A stretch of 64,000 nt of DNA from Methylobacter tundripaludum (GCF_002934365.1 NZ_PTIY01000001.1:124001-188000); one strand, 5' to 3'; shown: positions 8,461 through 17,917, counted from the stretch's first letter. The notes: generated by a model from the sequence alone, not told the origin. Translations and numbers: made by a program.

Positions 8461-9917
8461 TCTACAAAGACCTGCGCGACTTTATCAAGCAACTGGAAAA
8501 ACAGGGCGAACTCAAACGCATTAGCATTGAAGTCGATCCCTATCTGGAAATGACCGAAATTTGCGACCGCACCTTAAAACAGGGCGGCCCCGCATTGCTG
8601 TTTGAAAACCCCAAAGGCGCGAACATTCCGGTGCTGGCAAACCTGTTCGGCACGCCGCGCCGAGTCGCAATGGGCATGGGCGCGGAATCCGTCACCGAAT
8701 TGCGCGGCATCGGTGAGTTACTGGCTTACCTGAAAGAACCCGAGCCGCCCAAAGGCATGAAAGACGCGTGGGAGAAATTCCCTGTGTTCAAGCAAGTGCT
8801 GAATATGGCGCCCAAAATAATCAGCTCCCCGCCGTGCCAGGAACTGGTTCGGGAAGGCGACGAGATTGATCTTGCCGATTACCCCATCCAGACCTGCTGG
8901 CCGGAAGACGCCGCACCGTTGATTACCTGGCCGCTGGTCATCACCAAAGGCCCGAACAAGGAACGGCAAAACCTCGGCATTTACCGCATGCAAGTCATCG
9001 GTAAAAACAAGGTCATCATGCGCTGGCTGGCGCACCGGGGCGGCGCACTGGATTTCAAGGAATTCCAGGCCGCCCATCCCGGCCAGCCGTTTCCTGTTTC
9101 GGTGGCCTTGGGCGCTGATCCCGCAACGATACTGGCCGCCGTCACGCCGGTGCCGGATTCCCTGTCCGAATACGCGTTCGCCGGTTTATTACGCGGCAGC
9201 AAAACCGAAGTCGCCAAATCGCTGCTTAACGATTTGCAGGTCCCGGCCAGCGCCGAGATCGTGCTGGAAGGCTTTATTTATCCCGGAGAATTCGCCGCCG
9301 AAGGCCCTTACGGCGACCACACCGGCTATTACAACGAAGTCGCCGATTTCCCGGTATTCACGATCGAAAGAATCACCCAGCGACAGGCTCCGATCTATCA
9401 CAGCACCTATACCGGCAGGCCGCCCGATGAACCGGCGATCCTGGGCGTTGCGTTAAATGAGGTGTTCGTGCCCATTTTGCAAAAGCAATTCCCGGAAATC
9501 GTCGATTTTTACCTGCCCCCGGAAGGCTGCTCCTACCGCATGGCCGTGATCAGCATGAAAAAACAATACGCCGGTCACGCCAAACGCGTGATGCTGGGCA
9601 CCTGGTCGTTCCTGCGGCAATTCATGTACACCAAGTTCGTGATTGTCGTCGACGACGATGTCGATGTCCGCAACTGGCAGGATGTGATCTGGGCGATGAC
9701 TACCCGCATGGATCCCGCCAGGGATTTGACCATACTGGAAAACACGCCGATCGATTATCTCGATTTCGCCTCGCCGGTTTCAGGCTTGGGCTCCAAAGTG
9801 GGATTCGACGCGACCAATAAATGGCCGGGAGAAACCAACCGGGAATGGGGCAGGACTATCGTGATGTCGCCCGAAGTGGTCAAGAAAGTCGATCAGATGT
9901 GGGGTAGCTTGTTTTAG
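8457..9917 (+). CDS. ubiD: UbiD family 3-octaprenyl-4-hydroxybenzoate decarboxylase
   Basis: Decarboxylates 3-polyprenyl-4-hydroxybenzoate in ubiquinone synthesis, using the prenylated FMN made by UbiX. The 486-residue product begins [14 protein letters not shown] and has the family blocks [30 protein letters not shown] and the late [30 protein letters not shown] region. Length matches E. coli UbiD. The ATG overlaps the prlC stop by four bases, implying coupled translation. ubiX is not in the window. Confidence 0.96.
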   Translation: MIYKDLRDFIKQLEKQGELKRISIEVDPYLEMTEICDRTLKQGGPALLFENPKGANIPVLANLFGTPRRVAMGMGAESVTELRGIGELLAYLKEPEPPKGMKDAWEKFPVFKQVLNMAPKIISSPPCQELVREGDEIDLADYPIQTCWPEDAAPLITWPLVITKGPNKERQNLGIYRMQVIGKNKVIMRWLAHRGGALDFKEFQAAHPGQPFPVSVALGADPATILAAVTPVPDSLSEYAFAGLLRGSKTEVAKSLLNDLQVPASAEIVLEGFIYPGEFAAEGPYGDHTGYYNEVADFPVFTIERITQRQAPIYHSTYTGRPPDEPAILGVALNEVFVPILQKQFPEIVDFYLPPEGCSYRMAVISMKKQYAGHAKRVMLGTWSFLRQFMYTKFVIVVDDDVDVRNWQDVIWAMTTRMDPARDLTILENTPIDYLDFASPVSGLGSKVGFDATNKWPGETNREWGRTIVMSPEVVKKVDQMWGSLF

Positions 9918-9983
9918 TCTTGAGGATAATGGGCAACACGTTTTCGCCCGCCGCTTTGGCCGATCGTTGCCCCGGCTGTCGAT

Positions 9984-10016
9984 CACCGTTCCCCATACAC
10001 GCAAGGGTGAACGGTG
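9984..10016. repeat. Inverted repeat after ubiD
   Basis: CACCGTTC at 9984-9991 pairs perfectly with GAACGGTG at 10009-10016 around a 17-base loop. There is no T-run after it on either strand, so terminator function is uncertain; it may be a short dispersed palindrome. Confidence 0.4.
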
Positions 10017-10080
10017 TTGAATAATGCGGCAAAGATCATTATAGTTGAATGCCTTTTGTTACCTTGTTTTGTAATCGACC

Positions 10081-10563
10081 ATGCCTTCTTTCGACATTAT
10101 TTCTGAATTTGACAAGCACGAAATTAAAAACGCCGTTGATCAAGCCAATAAAGAAGTCACCACGCGCTTCGATTTTAAGGGCACCGACTCAAGCTTTGAA
10201 TTGACCGATGACAAACTGATTATGACGTCTCAATCGACGTTTCAGTTACAGCAAATGTTCAGTATTGTCTGTTCTAAACTCAGCCGGCGCGGCGTGGATA
10301 TAGCCTGCATGGATGTGGGCGACCCTAAGCCCGGCGGTAAAACGGTGCGCCAGGAAATTATCATGAAACAGGGCCTGGATTCGGCGCTGGCCAAAAAAAT
10401 CGTTAAACTGATTAAGGACAAAAAACTGAAGGTCCAGGCCGCCATTCAGGGCGATCAGGTCCGGGTGACCGGCAAAAACCGGGATGATCTACAAGAAGTG
10501 ATTAAAATGCTGAGAGCGGAAAACCTGGAAATGCCGTTGCAGTTTGAAAACTTCAGGGATTAA
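10081..10563 (+). CDS. yajQ: YajQ family nucleotide-binding protein
   Basis: 160 residues matching the YajQ/UPF0234 family throughout: MPSFDIISEFDKHEIKNAVDQANKEV at the start, TRFDFKGTDS, and GKNRDDLQEVIKMLR near the end. Family members bind nucleotides. The Xanthomonas and Pseudomonas homologues have been reported as c-di-GMP-responsive regulators, so this is a candidate receptor for c-di-GMP made or degraded by proteins such as the one at 58297. It stands alone between ubiD and the convergent argB. Confidence 0.93.
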   Translation: MPSFDIISEFDKHEIKNAVDQANKEVTTRFDFKGTDSSFELTDDKLIMTSQSTFQLQQMFSIVCSKLSRRGVDIACMDVGDPKPGGKTVRQEIIMKQGLDSALAKKIVKLIKDKKLKVQAAIQGDQVRVTGKNRDDLQEVIKMLRAENLEMPLQFENFRD

Positions 10564-10565
10564 GC

Positions 10566-10596
10566 CATATAGGGTGCGCGATGCGTACCCTATATG
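10566..10596. repeat. Perfect-stem palindrome between convergent yajQ and argB
   Basis: CATATAGGGT at 10566-10575 is the reverse complement of ACCCTATATG at 10587-10596. The inner GCGC/GCGT adds further pairs (one G-T) around a GAT loop, making a hairpin of about 14 bp. It fills most of the 46 bases between the two stops. It could act as a bidirectional terminator, but no T-run follows. The sequence resembles a widespread short intergenic palindrome. Confidence 0.6.
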
Positions 10597-10609
10597 TGTG
10601 GGCAACCGT

Positions 10610-11509
<900 letters not shown>

Positions 11510-11527
11510 TTACTTTAAAAAAGATTA

Positions 11528-11583
11528 TCACCGTGAAGGACACGAAGTTTTATTTCTTCGTGCTCTTCGTGTCTTCGTGGTGA
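11528..11583. repeat. Dispersed palindrome, CACGAAG/CTTCGTG family, copy 1
   Basis: The left arm TCACCGTGAAGGACACGAAG and the right arm, ending GTGTCTTCGTGGTGA, are near-complementary around TTTTATTT, with an extra partial CTTCGTG in the middle. The same element occurs at 43239-43285. It sits between the pyrC' stop and the argB start. Confidence 0.8.
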
Positions 11584-11610
11584 ATAAAAAATTAGGTGTG
11601 GCGCTGAATT

Positions 11611-12888
11611 TTACAATCGGTGAATAATTTTGCCGGCCTGCAAGGTATGGGTTACCCGCCCTTTGAAGGTTTGCCCCCAGAACGGCGTGTTGGCGCCCTG
11701 GCTTTTCCAGTTTTCAGAATTAACCTGCCACTCGAGTTCCGGGTCAAAAATACACACATCGGCAGCAAAACCCGGCGTCAACGCACCGCTGTTTAACTGT
11801 AGCACCCGCGCCGGATTTGCGCTCAAGCAGGCGATGCCCTGTTCCAGCGTTATCGCGTGTTGGGCTACCAGCATCAGCATTAACGGCAACAGGGTTTCCA
11901 GCGACGACATCCCCGGCTCCGTCTCCGGGAACGCGCCCAGCTTGGCATCCAAATCATGCGGCTGATGGTCTGAACAGATGCTGTTAATCGTGCTGCCGGC
12001 CAGTCCTTGTCTCAGATACTGCTTGTCCTCTTCGGTGCGTAACGGCGGCAACACATGATAGGCGCTGTCAAACGGCGTCATATCGTTTTCGGTCAGGTGC
12101 AATTGATGGACGGCGACATCGGCGCTGACCTTCAAGCCGTATTTTTTCGCCTGGTGGATTTTAATCACCGAACGCTTGCAGCTTAACTGGCCGAAATGCA
12201 CCCGGCAGCCGGTCAACTCGGCCAGTTCCAGGCATTGCGCCAAGGCTATGGTTTCGGCGGCTTCGGGAATGCTGGGCAAGCCGTAGCGAGTGGCGACTGC
12301 GCCTTCATGGGCGCAACCGTTATTGCCGAGCCAAAAATCATTGGACCGGAACATCAACAATAAGTCATGGCTGGCCGCATATTCCATGGCCCGCCTTAAG
12401 ACCAACAGGTTTTTCACCGGCTGGTTGGCATTGCCGACTGCAATACAGCCTGCCTGTTTCAGCGACAGCATGGAGCTTAATTCCGTGCCTTCCAGTTTCT
12501 GGGTCAGCGCGCCGATCGCATAGATTTGCGGGTAGCCGGATTTTTCCGCCAGTTCCTTGATCAGTTCGACAACGGCAGGCGTATCGATGACCGGCGCGGT
12601 ATCCGGTTGCAGGCACAGCGTGGTGACGCCGGCGCTTGCGGCGGCAAGCACTTCGCTTTTAAATGTCGCTTTGCGGCTGTGTCCCATGTCCCGCAAGCGG
12701 GTGCTTAAATCGATAAAGCCGGGACAGACGATTTGATTTTCGGCATCGATAACGGTATCCGGCTTGAAACCGGCCGGTTCGTCAGTCGCCGAAACGATCT
12801 TGCCGTCTTCGATATAAACGGAACCGGCGCGGTTTATGCCGTTGGCCGGATCGATGATTCTTCCGTGGTCTATGCGGATTTTCATCAT
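11611..12888 (-). CDS. pyrC': Dihydroorotase-like protein, probably inactive (PyrC')
   Basis: 425 residues with the amidohydrolase fold of type I dihydroorotases. The first metal-binding motif, normally HxH in DLHVHLR, reads DLSTRLR, so both His are replaced (Ser62 and Arg64). A later SDHQPHD block is retained. In Pseudomonas, the pyrB-linked pyrC' encodes such an inactive homologue, which is needed to assemble the dodecameric aspartate transcarbamoylase. The same arrangement here, with the ATG overlapping the pyrB stop by four bases, supports a structural role. A true dihydroorotase must be encoded elsewhere. Confidence 0.93.
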   Translation of the reverse strand: MMKIRIDHGRIIDPANGINRAGSVYIEDGKIVSATDEPAGFKPDTVIDAENQIVCPGFIDLSTRLRDMGHSRKATFKSEVLAAASAGVTTLCLQPDTAPVIDTPAVVELIKELAEKSGYPQIYAIGALTQKLEGTELSSMLSLKQAGCIAVGNANQPVKNLLVLRRAMEYAASHDLLLMFRSNDFWLGNNGCAHEGAVATRYGLPSIPEAAETIALAQCLELAELTGCRVHFGQLSCKRSVIKIHQAKKYGLKVSADVAVHQLHLTENDMTPFDSAYHVLPPLRTEEDKQYLRQGLAGSTINSICSDHQPHDLDAKLGAFPETEPGMSSLETLLPLMLMLVAQHAITLEQGIACLSANPARVLQLNSGALTPGFAADVCIFDPELEWQVNSENWKSQGANTPFWGQTFKGRVTHTLQAGKIIHRL

Positions 12889-13949
12889 GCGGCTCCTTTA
12901 TCTCCAGGGATGGCGTGTATGCCAGAAGCCGGTAGGGAACCGGCGTGGCGTTCGCCAGGGATGGTGTGTATGCCGCCAGACCTGCCTGGAGCAGGTGCGG
13001 CCGTTTGCATCGCCATCGCCATGACCGCCATGCGCACCGCAATGCCGTTGCTGACTTGTTTGAGTATCACCGACTGCGGGCCGTCCGCGACTTTGGAATC
13101 GATTTCCACGCCGCGGTTGATAGGTCCGGGGTGCATGACGATCGCATCGGGCTTGGCGATTTTAAGTTTTTCTTCGGTCAGGCCGAAGCATTTGAAATAT
13201 TCGCTCTCGCTGGGCAGCAATGCCGAACTCATGCGTTCTTTCTGCAAGCGCAACATCATCACCACATCAATATCTTTAAGCCCTTCGGTCAAATTATGCG
13301 AAACGCTCACGCCCAAGCTTTCGACATGCGCGGGCAACAAGGTTTTGGGCGCAATCACCCTGACTTCTGCCGCGCCCAGGGTATTTAAGGCCTGAATCTC
13401 CGAACGCGCCACCCTTGAATGCAATATATCACCAATGATAGCCACTCTGAGGCTGGAAAAATCCGGCTTGAGCTGGCGGATCGTGAACATGTCCAGCATG
13501 GCCTGAGTCGGATGCGCGTGCTGGCCGTCTCCTGCATTGATAACACTGATATGCGGCGCGGTCTGTTGGGCGATAAAGTGCGCCGCGCCGCTGAGCGCAT
13601 GCCGCACCACAAACATGTCGACAAACATGGACTCCAGGTTGCGGATGGTGTCGAGCAGGCTTTCGCCTTTTGATGTGGCCGAGGTCGCGATATTCATGTT
13701 GATCACGTCGGCGGACAGGCGCGTGGCGGCCAGCTCGAAAGTCGTGCGGGTGCGGGTGCTGTTTTCAAAAAACAGGTTGACGATGGTCTTGCCGCGCAAC
13801 AGCGGTACTTTTTTGACCTGGTGCTCGGACACACCGGCGAAAGACTCGGCGGTATCGAGAATTTCCGTCAACAGGCTCTTGCTTAGACCCTCGATGGTCA
13901 GAAAGTGTTTAAGCTTGCCTTCCGCATTTAATTGCAGGTTATCAGTCAT
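12885..13949 (-). CDS. pyrB: Aspartate carbamoyltransferase catalytic chain, with repeat-encoded C-terminal tail
   Basis: Joins carbamoyl phosphate and aspartate in pyrimidine synthesis. 354 residues: carbamoyl-phosphate loop [13 protein letters not shown], then HPTQAMLD, and the aspartate-binding [21 protein letters not shown]. Homologues end soon after the helix [11 protein letters not shown]. Here about 38 residues follow ([10 protein letters not shown]...IPGDKGAA), encoded by two tandem copies of a hairpin repeat (12899-13003) inserted in frame before the stop. The ATGA overlap with pyrC' survives. pyrR lies four bases upstream, forming a pyrR-pyrB-pyrC' unit. Confidence 0.97.
   Translation of the reverse strand: MTDNLQLNAEGKLKHFLTIEGLSKSLLTEILDTAESFAGVSEHQVKKVPLLRGKTIVNLFFENSTRTRTTFELAATRLSADVINMNIATSATSKGESLLDTIRNLESMFVDMFVVRHALSGAAHFIAQQTAPHISVINAGDGQHAHPTQAMLDMFTIRQLKPDFSSLRVAIIGDILHSRVARSEIQALNTLGAAEVRVIAPKTLLPAHVESLGVSVSHNLTEGLKDIDVVMMLRLQKERMSSALLPSESEYFKCFGLTEEKLKIAKPDAIVMHPGPINRGVEIDSKVADGPQSVILKQVSNGIAVRMAVMAMAMQTAAPAPGRSGGIHTIPGERHAGSLPASGIHAIPGDKGAA
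12899..12950. repeat. Hairpin repeat family A, copy 1 (inside the pyrB 3' end)
   Basis: Begins TATCTCCAGGGATGGCGTGT. Contains the hairpin GCCGGT (12928-12933), loop AGGGA, ACCGGC (12939-12944). It is tandem with the next copy. The stem bases differ from the other copies but still pair, so the structure rather than the sequence has been kept. Confidence 0.8.
12951..13003. repeat. Hairpin repeat family A, copy 2 (inside the pyrB 3' end)
   Basis: Begins TTCGCCAGGGATGGTGTGTA. Hairpin ACCTGC (12980-12985), loop CTGGA, GCAGGT (12991-12996), extended by outer GCCGC/GCGGC. On the minus strand it encodes the APAPGRS part of the PyrB tail. Confidence 0.85.
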
Positions 13950-13952
13950 TGC

Positions 13953-14459
13953 TTATGCCACCGCGTCAATGGTTTCCAGGTGAACGTCCAAGGGTTCGGG
14001 GCCGGTCAGCTTGATCCGTTGGCCTGCGGTTAATTTAACGCCGGCGCCGACGCAATCGGGGCACAGCGGGATTTGCCTGCCGTCACGCTCTATCAGTACC
14101 GCCAACACAATCTGGTTCGGCCTGCCGTAATCGAAAATTTCATTCATTGCGGCGCGTATCGTCCTGCCGGTATAAAAAACATCGTCGATCAGGATAATGT
14201 CGCGGCCTTCAATGTTGGTCGGCAATTGGCTGGGCTTTACGTTGGGATTGACGCCGATTTGCGAAAAATCGTCCCGGTAAAATGAAATATCCAGCAGCCC
14301 CAACGGTTCGCTGATGTTTAACCGCCGGTGCATTTGCTCGGCAATCCATACGCCGCCGGTACGAATGCCTATTATCAATGGGTTAACCAGCTTTCTCTGG
14401 TCGATAATGCGTTTTAGCTCGGTTTCCAGGTTATCTAATAATTCGGGAATCTTTAACAC
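13953..14459 (-). CDS. pyrR: PyrR, pyrimidine operon regulator / uracil phosphoribosyltransferase
   Basis: 168 residues of the type I phosphoribosyltransferase fold. The PRPP loop reads ILIDDVFYTGRTIRAAM, preceded by IGIRTGG. PyrR proteins bind pyr mRNA as attenuators in Gram-positives and have uracil phosphoribosyltransferase activity. In gammaproteobacteria the regulatory role is less clear. No attenuator hairpin series is visible in the 3-base gap to pyrB. Its ATG abuts the ruvX stop, continuing the operon. Confidence 0.93.
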   Translation of the reverse strand: MLKIPELLDNLETELKRIIDQRKLVNPLIIGIRTGGVWIAEQMHRRLNISEPLGLLDISFYRDDFSQIGVNPNVKPSQLPTNIEGRDIILIDDVFYTGRTIRAAMNEIFDYGRPNQIVLAVLIERDGRQIPLCPDCVGAGVKLTAGQRIKLTGPEPLDVHLETIDAVA

Positions 14460-14918
14460 TTAATAGTCCTTTCTTGTACGGTCGTTTAGCCAGGTTTGCA
14501 GGATAAGCTGGGCGGCGAGTTGATCCTGCACTTCCCAGAGTTTGCTTGCGCTGACGCTGACTTCATCAAACAGCATTTGTTTGGCTTCGAATGTCGACAG
14601 GGTTTCGTCCTGTTGAAAAACAGGCAGTTGATAACGCCCTTCCAGCTGCCGGCAAAATTTTAACATGCGCGGCGTCACCGGGTTGTCGGTGCCGTCGTGC
14701 TGTTTCGATATGCCGACCACCAAACCGGCAGGACGCCATTCCTGTATCAGTTTGCCGATGATGTCCCAGTTGGGATTTTGATTGATCGAGCGTATGGTTT
14801 GCAGCGGACTTGCGGTCGCCGTGGTGGTTTGGCCGACGGCCGTGCCTATTTTTTTAGTGCCGAAATCAAAGCCCAGATAGGTATCGGCGTTGGCTTTGGC
14901 TAGTAATGGGTCTTGCAT
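14460..14918 (-). CDS. ruvX: Putative Holliday junction resolvase / pre-16S rRNA nuclease YqgF
   Basis: 152 residues with the RNase H-like fold of the YqgF family: LGFDFGTKKIGTAVG at the start, GLVVGISKQHDGTDN in the middle and DEVSVSASKLWEVQDQLAAQLILQTWL at the end. E. coli YqgF is implicated in 16S rRNA 5' processing and the name RuvX reflects a proposed resolvase role. The first conserved acidic residue is the Asp of FDFG. It follows algH by 83 bases that contain a hairpin repeat, and precedes pyrR without a gap. Confidence 0.93.
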   Translation of the reverse strand: MQDPLLAKANADTYLGFDFGTKKIGTAVGQTTTATASPLQTIRSINQNPNWDIIGKLIQEWRPAGLVVGISKQHDGTDNPVTPRMLKFCRQLEGRYQLPVFQQDETLSTFEAKQMLFDEVSVSASKLWEVQDQLAAQLILQTWLNDRTRKDY

Positions 14919-14923
14919 AGTTT

Positions 14924-14976
14924 ATATCGCCAGGAATGGTGTGTAACCCGCAAACCTGCCGGGAGCGGGTGCGGCG
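14924..14976. repeat. Hairpin repeat family A, copy 3 (between algH and ruvX)
   Basis: Begins ATATCGCCAGGAATGGTGTG. Hairpin ACCTGC (14954-14959), loop CGGGA, GCGGGT (14965-14970), with one wobble pair. It lies five bases upstream of the ruvX start on the minus strand, where it would form a structure in the leader near the ribosome binding site. Confidence 0.8.
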
Positions 14977-15001
14977 TCTGGTTGAGGTTCAAACCAAGCA
15001 A

Positions 15002-15565
15002 TCAGCCGTGCCCTGCCGGAGCGGTCAGCTGATTAATATCGATACCGATCTGGTCCGCTGCCGCAGTCCAGCGCAAGTTTACCGGCGTATCAAACAAGAC
15101 CTGCTTGCCGGAAGGCGTATTAAGCCAGGCATTGTCCATGATTTCTTTTTCCAATTGACCCGCGCCCCAACCGGCGTAACCTAAAGCCACCAGATATTGC
15201 TCGGGGCCTTCGCCCGCCGCAATGGCTTCAAGTACGTCGCGGGAAGTCGTCAGGGAAATGGTTTCTGAAACGGGCAAGGTCGCGTGCCAATCTCCGCCTG
15301 ACGTATGCACCACAAAACCTCGCTCCTGCTGCACCGGGCCGCCTGCGAAAACGGGCGTTTCAGCGGAAGCGGGTGAAGTGACTTTTATATCCATCTGTTT
15401 GAAAATTTCACCCAGCTTCATGTCTGTCGACCTGTTGATAACGATGCCTAAGGCGCCGTCAGCATTGTGTTGACACAAATAGGCGACCGTATGAAAAAAA
15501 TTGGGGTCCGCCAGGTTGGGCATGGCGATAATAAACTGATCGGTTAAGTAAGTGGTTTGGTTCAT
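15002..15565 (-). CDS. algH: YqgE/AlgH family protein
   Basis: 187 residues from the ATG at 15565; an upstream in-frame TTG at 15580 is less likely. Family hallmarks are TYLTDQFIIAMPNLADPNFFHTVAYLCQHN at the start, GIVINRS, FAGGPVQQERGFVVH, and the YAGWGAGQLEKEI block. The molecular function is unknown; the Pseudomonas homologue was named for an effect on alginate expression. Its place between tonB and ruvX matches the conserved gammaproteobacterial order. It ends GQLTAPAG-like (QLTAPAGHG), not repeat-derived. Confidence 0.93.
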   Translation of the reverse strand: MNQTTYLTDQFIIAMPNLADPNFFHTVAYLCQHNADGALGIVINRSTDMKLGEIFKQMDIKVTSPASAETPVFAGGPVQQERGFVVHTSGGDWHATLPVSETISLTTSRDVLEAIAAGEGPEQYLVALGYAGWGAGQLEKEIMDNAWLNTPSGKQVLFDTPVNLRWTAAADQIGIDINQLTAPAGHG

Positions 15566-15605
15566 GGCGCTTAGTATCAAAGGTTATGGTGACTTAATCA
15601 ACTGT

Positions 15606-16484
15606 TTATCGTGCGGTCATGCCGGACTCATCGGAAAATTTCCAGACACGGGTAATCACCAGAACATCCAATTCTTTCTGCAATTCCGGGGGTATCGGTG
15701 CAAACGGCGCACTCATACGGACAATTCTTTTTGCCGCCTCATCCAGGGCCGGATTTCCCGAAGACTGGTTGATGCGTATGCTGTAGATGCTGCCATCCGC
15801 TTTAATGCCGACATCCATGGTCAAGGTGCCGAAAAAGTTTTTCTTAGCCGCCACTTCCGGGTAATTCAGATTGCCGGTACGCTCTACTTTGTTTTCCCAG
15901 TCCTTGATGTATTGAGCGGCAACGTATTTATGGGTGCTGACCGAGTCAACGAATTTTATCTTAGGCTGATCGGCGCTTTGCTGGCTGAGCCTGATTTCAG
16001 TGCCCAATTGCGCAATTTGTTGCTGTAGCATCTCCGCCGATAATTGCGGGTGTATTTCGGTATGGCGCCTAGCGTCGGGTTTACTGGCGGTAACGATTTT
16101 TTTATCCGCTTTTTTCTGGGTAATCAGTTTTTTTTCTGCCTTGGGTTCGCTCTGTTCCGGTGCGCTCTTTTTTATCTGCTTGCTTTGGCTATCGCCCTGT
16201 TGGGGCAACTGTTGCGGCGGAGGTTCCGGCTTCCTATCTTGCTCGCCAGCGGCCAGCTGATTTTCCTGGGCCAAAAACTGAGCCTTTTCGGGCGCTTTTC
16301 GACTCGGCATATCGACCAGGGTAATATCAATGGACCGGCTGACTTGCTCCGGCTGCGGCGCGGTGAAATTAATCCCTAAACCGATCACAACATGAATGAC
16401 GGCCGCTATAAATAAAGCGATTAATAATGAATCATTATTAGACAACGGCGCAGGTGGATCAAATATTACCTGATGTGTTCTCAT
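15606..16484 (-). CDS. tonB: TonB-like energy transducer
   Basis: 292 residues. A short cytoplasmic stretch is followed by one membrane anchor (SLLIALFIAAVIHVVIGLGI, about residues 19-38), then a Pro/Gln/Lys-rich periplasmic linker and a C-terminal TonB domain (LNYPEVAAKKNFFGTLTMDVGI through VLVITRVWKF). No exbB or exbD lies nearby, so it probably borrows a motor encoded elsewhere. The corresponding Pseudomonas gene in this operon position is tonB3, linked to twitching motility, so a role outside iron uptake is possible. Its start codon lies inside the extended 3' end of gshB. Confidence 0.9.
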   Translation of the reverse strand: MRTHQVIFDPPAPLSNNDSLLIALFIAAVIHVVIGLGINFTAPQPEQVSRSIDITLVDMPSRKAPEKAQFLAQENQLAAGEQDRKPEPPPQQLPQQGDSQSKQIKKSAPEQSEPKAEKKLITQKKADKKIVTASKPDARRHTEIHPQLSAEMLQQQIAQLGTEIRLSQQSADQPKIKFVDSVSTHKYVAAQYIKDWENKVERTGNLNYPEVAAKKNFFGTLTMDVGIKADGSIYSIRINQSSGNPALDEAAKRIVRMSAPFAPIPPELQKELDVLVITRVWKFSDESGMTAR

Positions 16485-17478
16485 TTATCGCCATAGATGG
16501 TGTGTACGCCGTAGACCTGCCGGGAGCAGGTGCAGCAAGGGTGGTTTCGATATGATCCATAAGTTTGCCGCAAATATTCAATCCAAACTGGCGATCCAAT
16601 TCTTGAACGCAAGTAGGGCTGGTGACATTGATTTCGGTCAGCGTATCGCCAATCACGTCGATCCCGACAAAAACCAGGCCTTTTTCCCGCAATGTAGGCC
16701 CTACCTGTTCGGCGATCCAACGATCCCGATCGGTTAATGGCCGGCCTTCGGCCCGTCCGCCGGCCGCCAGATTGCCGCGGGTCTCGCCTTGAGCGGGGAT
16801 ACGCGCCAACGCATAGGGTATGACCTCGCCGTTAACCAGCAATATGCGCTTATCGCCGTCTACAATTTGCGGCAGGTACTTTTGCGCCATCACATAGCGA
16901 CTGTTGTACTGGGTCATGGTTTCCAGGATCACGCTGAGATTGGGATCGCCCTGGCGCAAATGGAAAATGGAGGTGCCGCCCATGCCGTCCAAGGGCTTTA
17001 GGATTATTTCGCCTTGCTCCAGCAAAAAGTCCCGGATTCTGGCAGGCTCCCTTGCCACCAAGGTTTCCGCGCAACATTGTGGAAACCATGCGGTAAAAAG
17101 CTTTTCATTGGCGTCCCGTAACGACTGCGGTTTGTTGATCACATAAGCACCCATGCTTTCCGCGCGTTCCAGCAGGTAAGTTGCGTAAATATATTCCTGG
17201 TCGAAAGGCGGATCCTTGCGCATCATGATTACATCCAGATCGTCCAGAGCAATATCCTGCTCTGCGGTAAACTCGTACCAGTTTTTTTCATCCCGCTGAA
17301 CTTTAATCGTCCGCGTTCTGGCGTAAGCTCTGCCGTTTCTCAGAAACAGGTCGTTGAGTTCCATGTAATGCAACTCCCAGCCTCTGACCTGGGCTTCGAG
17401 TAACATCGCAAAACTGGTATCTTTTTTTATGTTGATATGATCGATGGAGTCCATGACCATGCCGAGCTTAATAAGCAT
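16459..17478 (-). CDS. gshB: Glutathione synthetase, with repeat-encoded C-terminal tail
   Basis: Joins gamma-glutamylcysteine and glycine using ATP. 339 residues of the ATP-grasp fold: MRKDPPFDQEYIYATYLLE, ILKPLDGMGGTSIF, and FVGIDVIGDTLTEINVTSPTC. E. coli GshB is about 316 residues. Here the normal end LMDHIETTL is followed by [25 protein letters not shown], encoded by a hairpin repeat at 16485-16538 and by 26 bases of the tonB 5' end. The repeat seems to have removed the original stop and pushed the frame into tonB, making a 26-base overlap. Confidence 0.97.
   Translation of the reverse strand: MLIKLGMVMDSIDHINIKKDTSFAMLLEAQVRGWELHYMELNDLFLRNGRAYARTRTIKVQRDEKNWYEFTAEQDIALDDLDVIMMRKDPPFDQEYIYATYLLERAESMGAYVINKPQSLRDANEKLFTAWFPQCCAETLVAREPARIRDFLLEQGEIILKPLDGMGGTSIFHLRQGDPNLSVILETMTQYNSRYVMAQKYLPQIVDGDKRILLVNGEVIPYALARIPAQGETRGNLAAGGRAEGRPLTDRDRWIAEQVGPTLREKGLVFVGIDVIGDTLTEINVTSPTCVQELDRQFGLNICGKLMDHIETTLAAPAPGRSTAYTPSMAINENTSGNI
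16485..16538. repeat. Hairpin repeat family A, copy 4 (gshB/tonB junction)
   Basis: Begins TTATCGCCATAGATGGTGTG. Hairpin ACCTGC (16515-16520), loop CGGGA, GCAGGT (16526-16531). It directly precedes the tonB ATG on the minus strand and encodes the APAPGRSTAYTPSMAI tail of GshB. Confidence 0.85.
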
Positions 17479-17499
17479 TATTTTTTCCTGATGATTACG

Positions 17500-17582
17500 G
17501 TAGACGAAAAGCGAAAGACAAAGGACGAAAGGTTAAAAAACCATTGCGCCTTTTGCCTTTTGCCCTTAATCTTTCGCCTTAT
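17500..17582. repeat. Purine/pyrimidine palindrome, GGCGAAAG family, copy 1
   Basis: A purine-rich left arm (GCGAAAGACAAAGGACGAAAGG) faces a pyrimidine-rich right arm (GCCTTTTGCCTTTTGCCC, then CTTTCGCCTT) around TTAAAAAACCATTGC. The same type of element recurs at 21066-21150. It occupies the divergent gshB/rpmB intergenic region, upstream of the rpmB promoter. Confidence 0.7.
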
Positions 17583-17596
17583 TTTATAGATTGTTA

Positions 17597-17625
17597 TTTA
17601 CCTTGAAAAGATTTTTTGGTATAAA
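17597..17625 (+). promoter_or_regulatory. Sigma-70 promoter for rpmB-rpmG
   Basis: TTTACC at 17597-17602, a 17-base spacer and TATAAA at 17620-17625, about 44 bases before the rpmB start. The -10 is strong and the -35 matches four of six bases. Confidence 0.5.
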
Positions 17626-17668
17626 GCTCGGCTAACTTTTGAATTTAGGCACGCATTAGGGGTTAATC

Positions 17669-17905
17669 ATGTCCAGAGTATGTCAAGTAACAGGCAAACG
17701 CCCGGTTACAGGTAACAACGTTTCACACGCTAACAACAAAACTAAAAGACGCTTTTGTCCGAATCTGCAACATCACAGATTCTGGGTAGAGAGCGAAAAC
17801 CGCTGGGTTCGCCTCAGAATTTCCACCAAAGGCATGCGTATCATTGACAAGAGAGGCATCGATGCTGTTCTTGCCGATTTGCGTAAAGCCGGCGACATCT
17901 CTTAA
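17669..17905 (+). CDS. rpmB: 50S ribosomal protein L28
   Basis: 78 residues, the normal length, beginning [29 protein letters not shown] and containing the conserved [20 protein letters not shown] block. It is a structural component of the large ribosomal subunit. It is followed after 12 bases by rpmG, the usual bacterial pair, and has a recognisable promoter just upstream. Confidence 0.98.
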   Translation: MSRVCQVTGKRPVTGNNVSHANNKTKRRFCPNLQHHRFWVESENRWVRLRISTKGMRIIDKRGIDAVLADLRKAGDIS

Positions 17906-17917
17906 GAGGATAAAAAA

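Noticed and set aside
14924-16538. CRISPR array suggested by similar repeats at intervals
   Set aside because: Copies are separated by whole genes, differ in sequence and have no uniform spacers; no cas gene is present.
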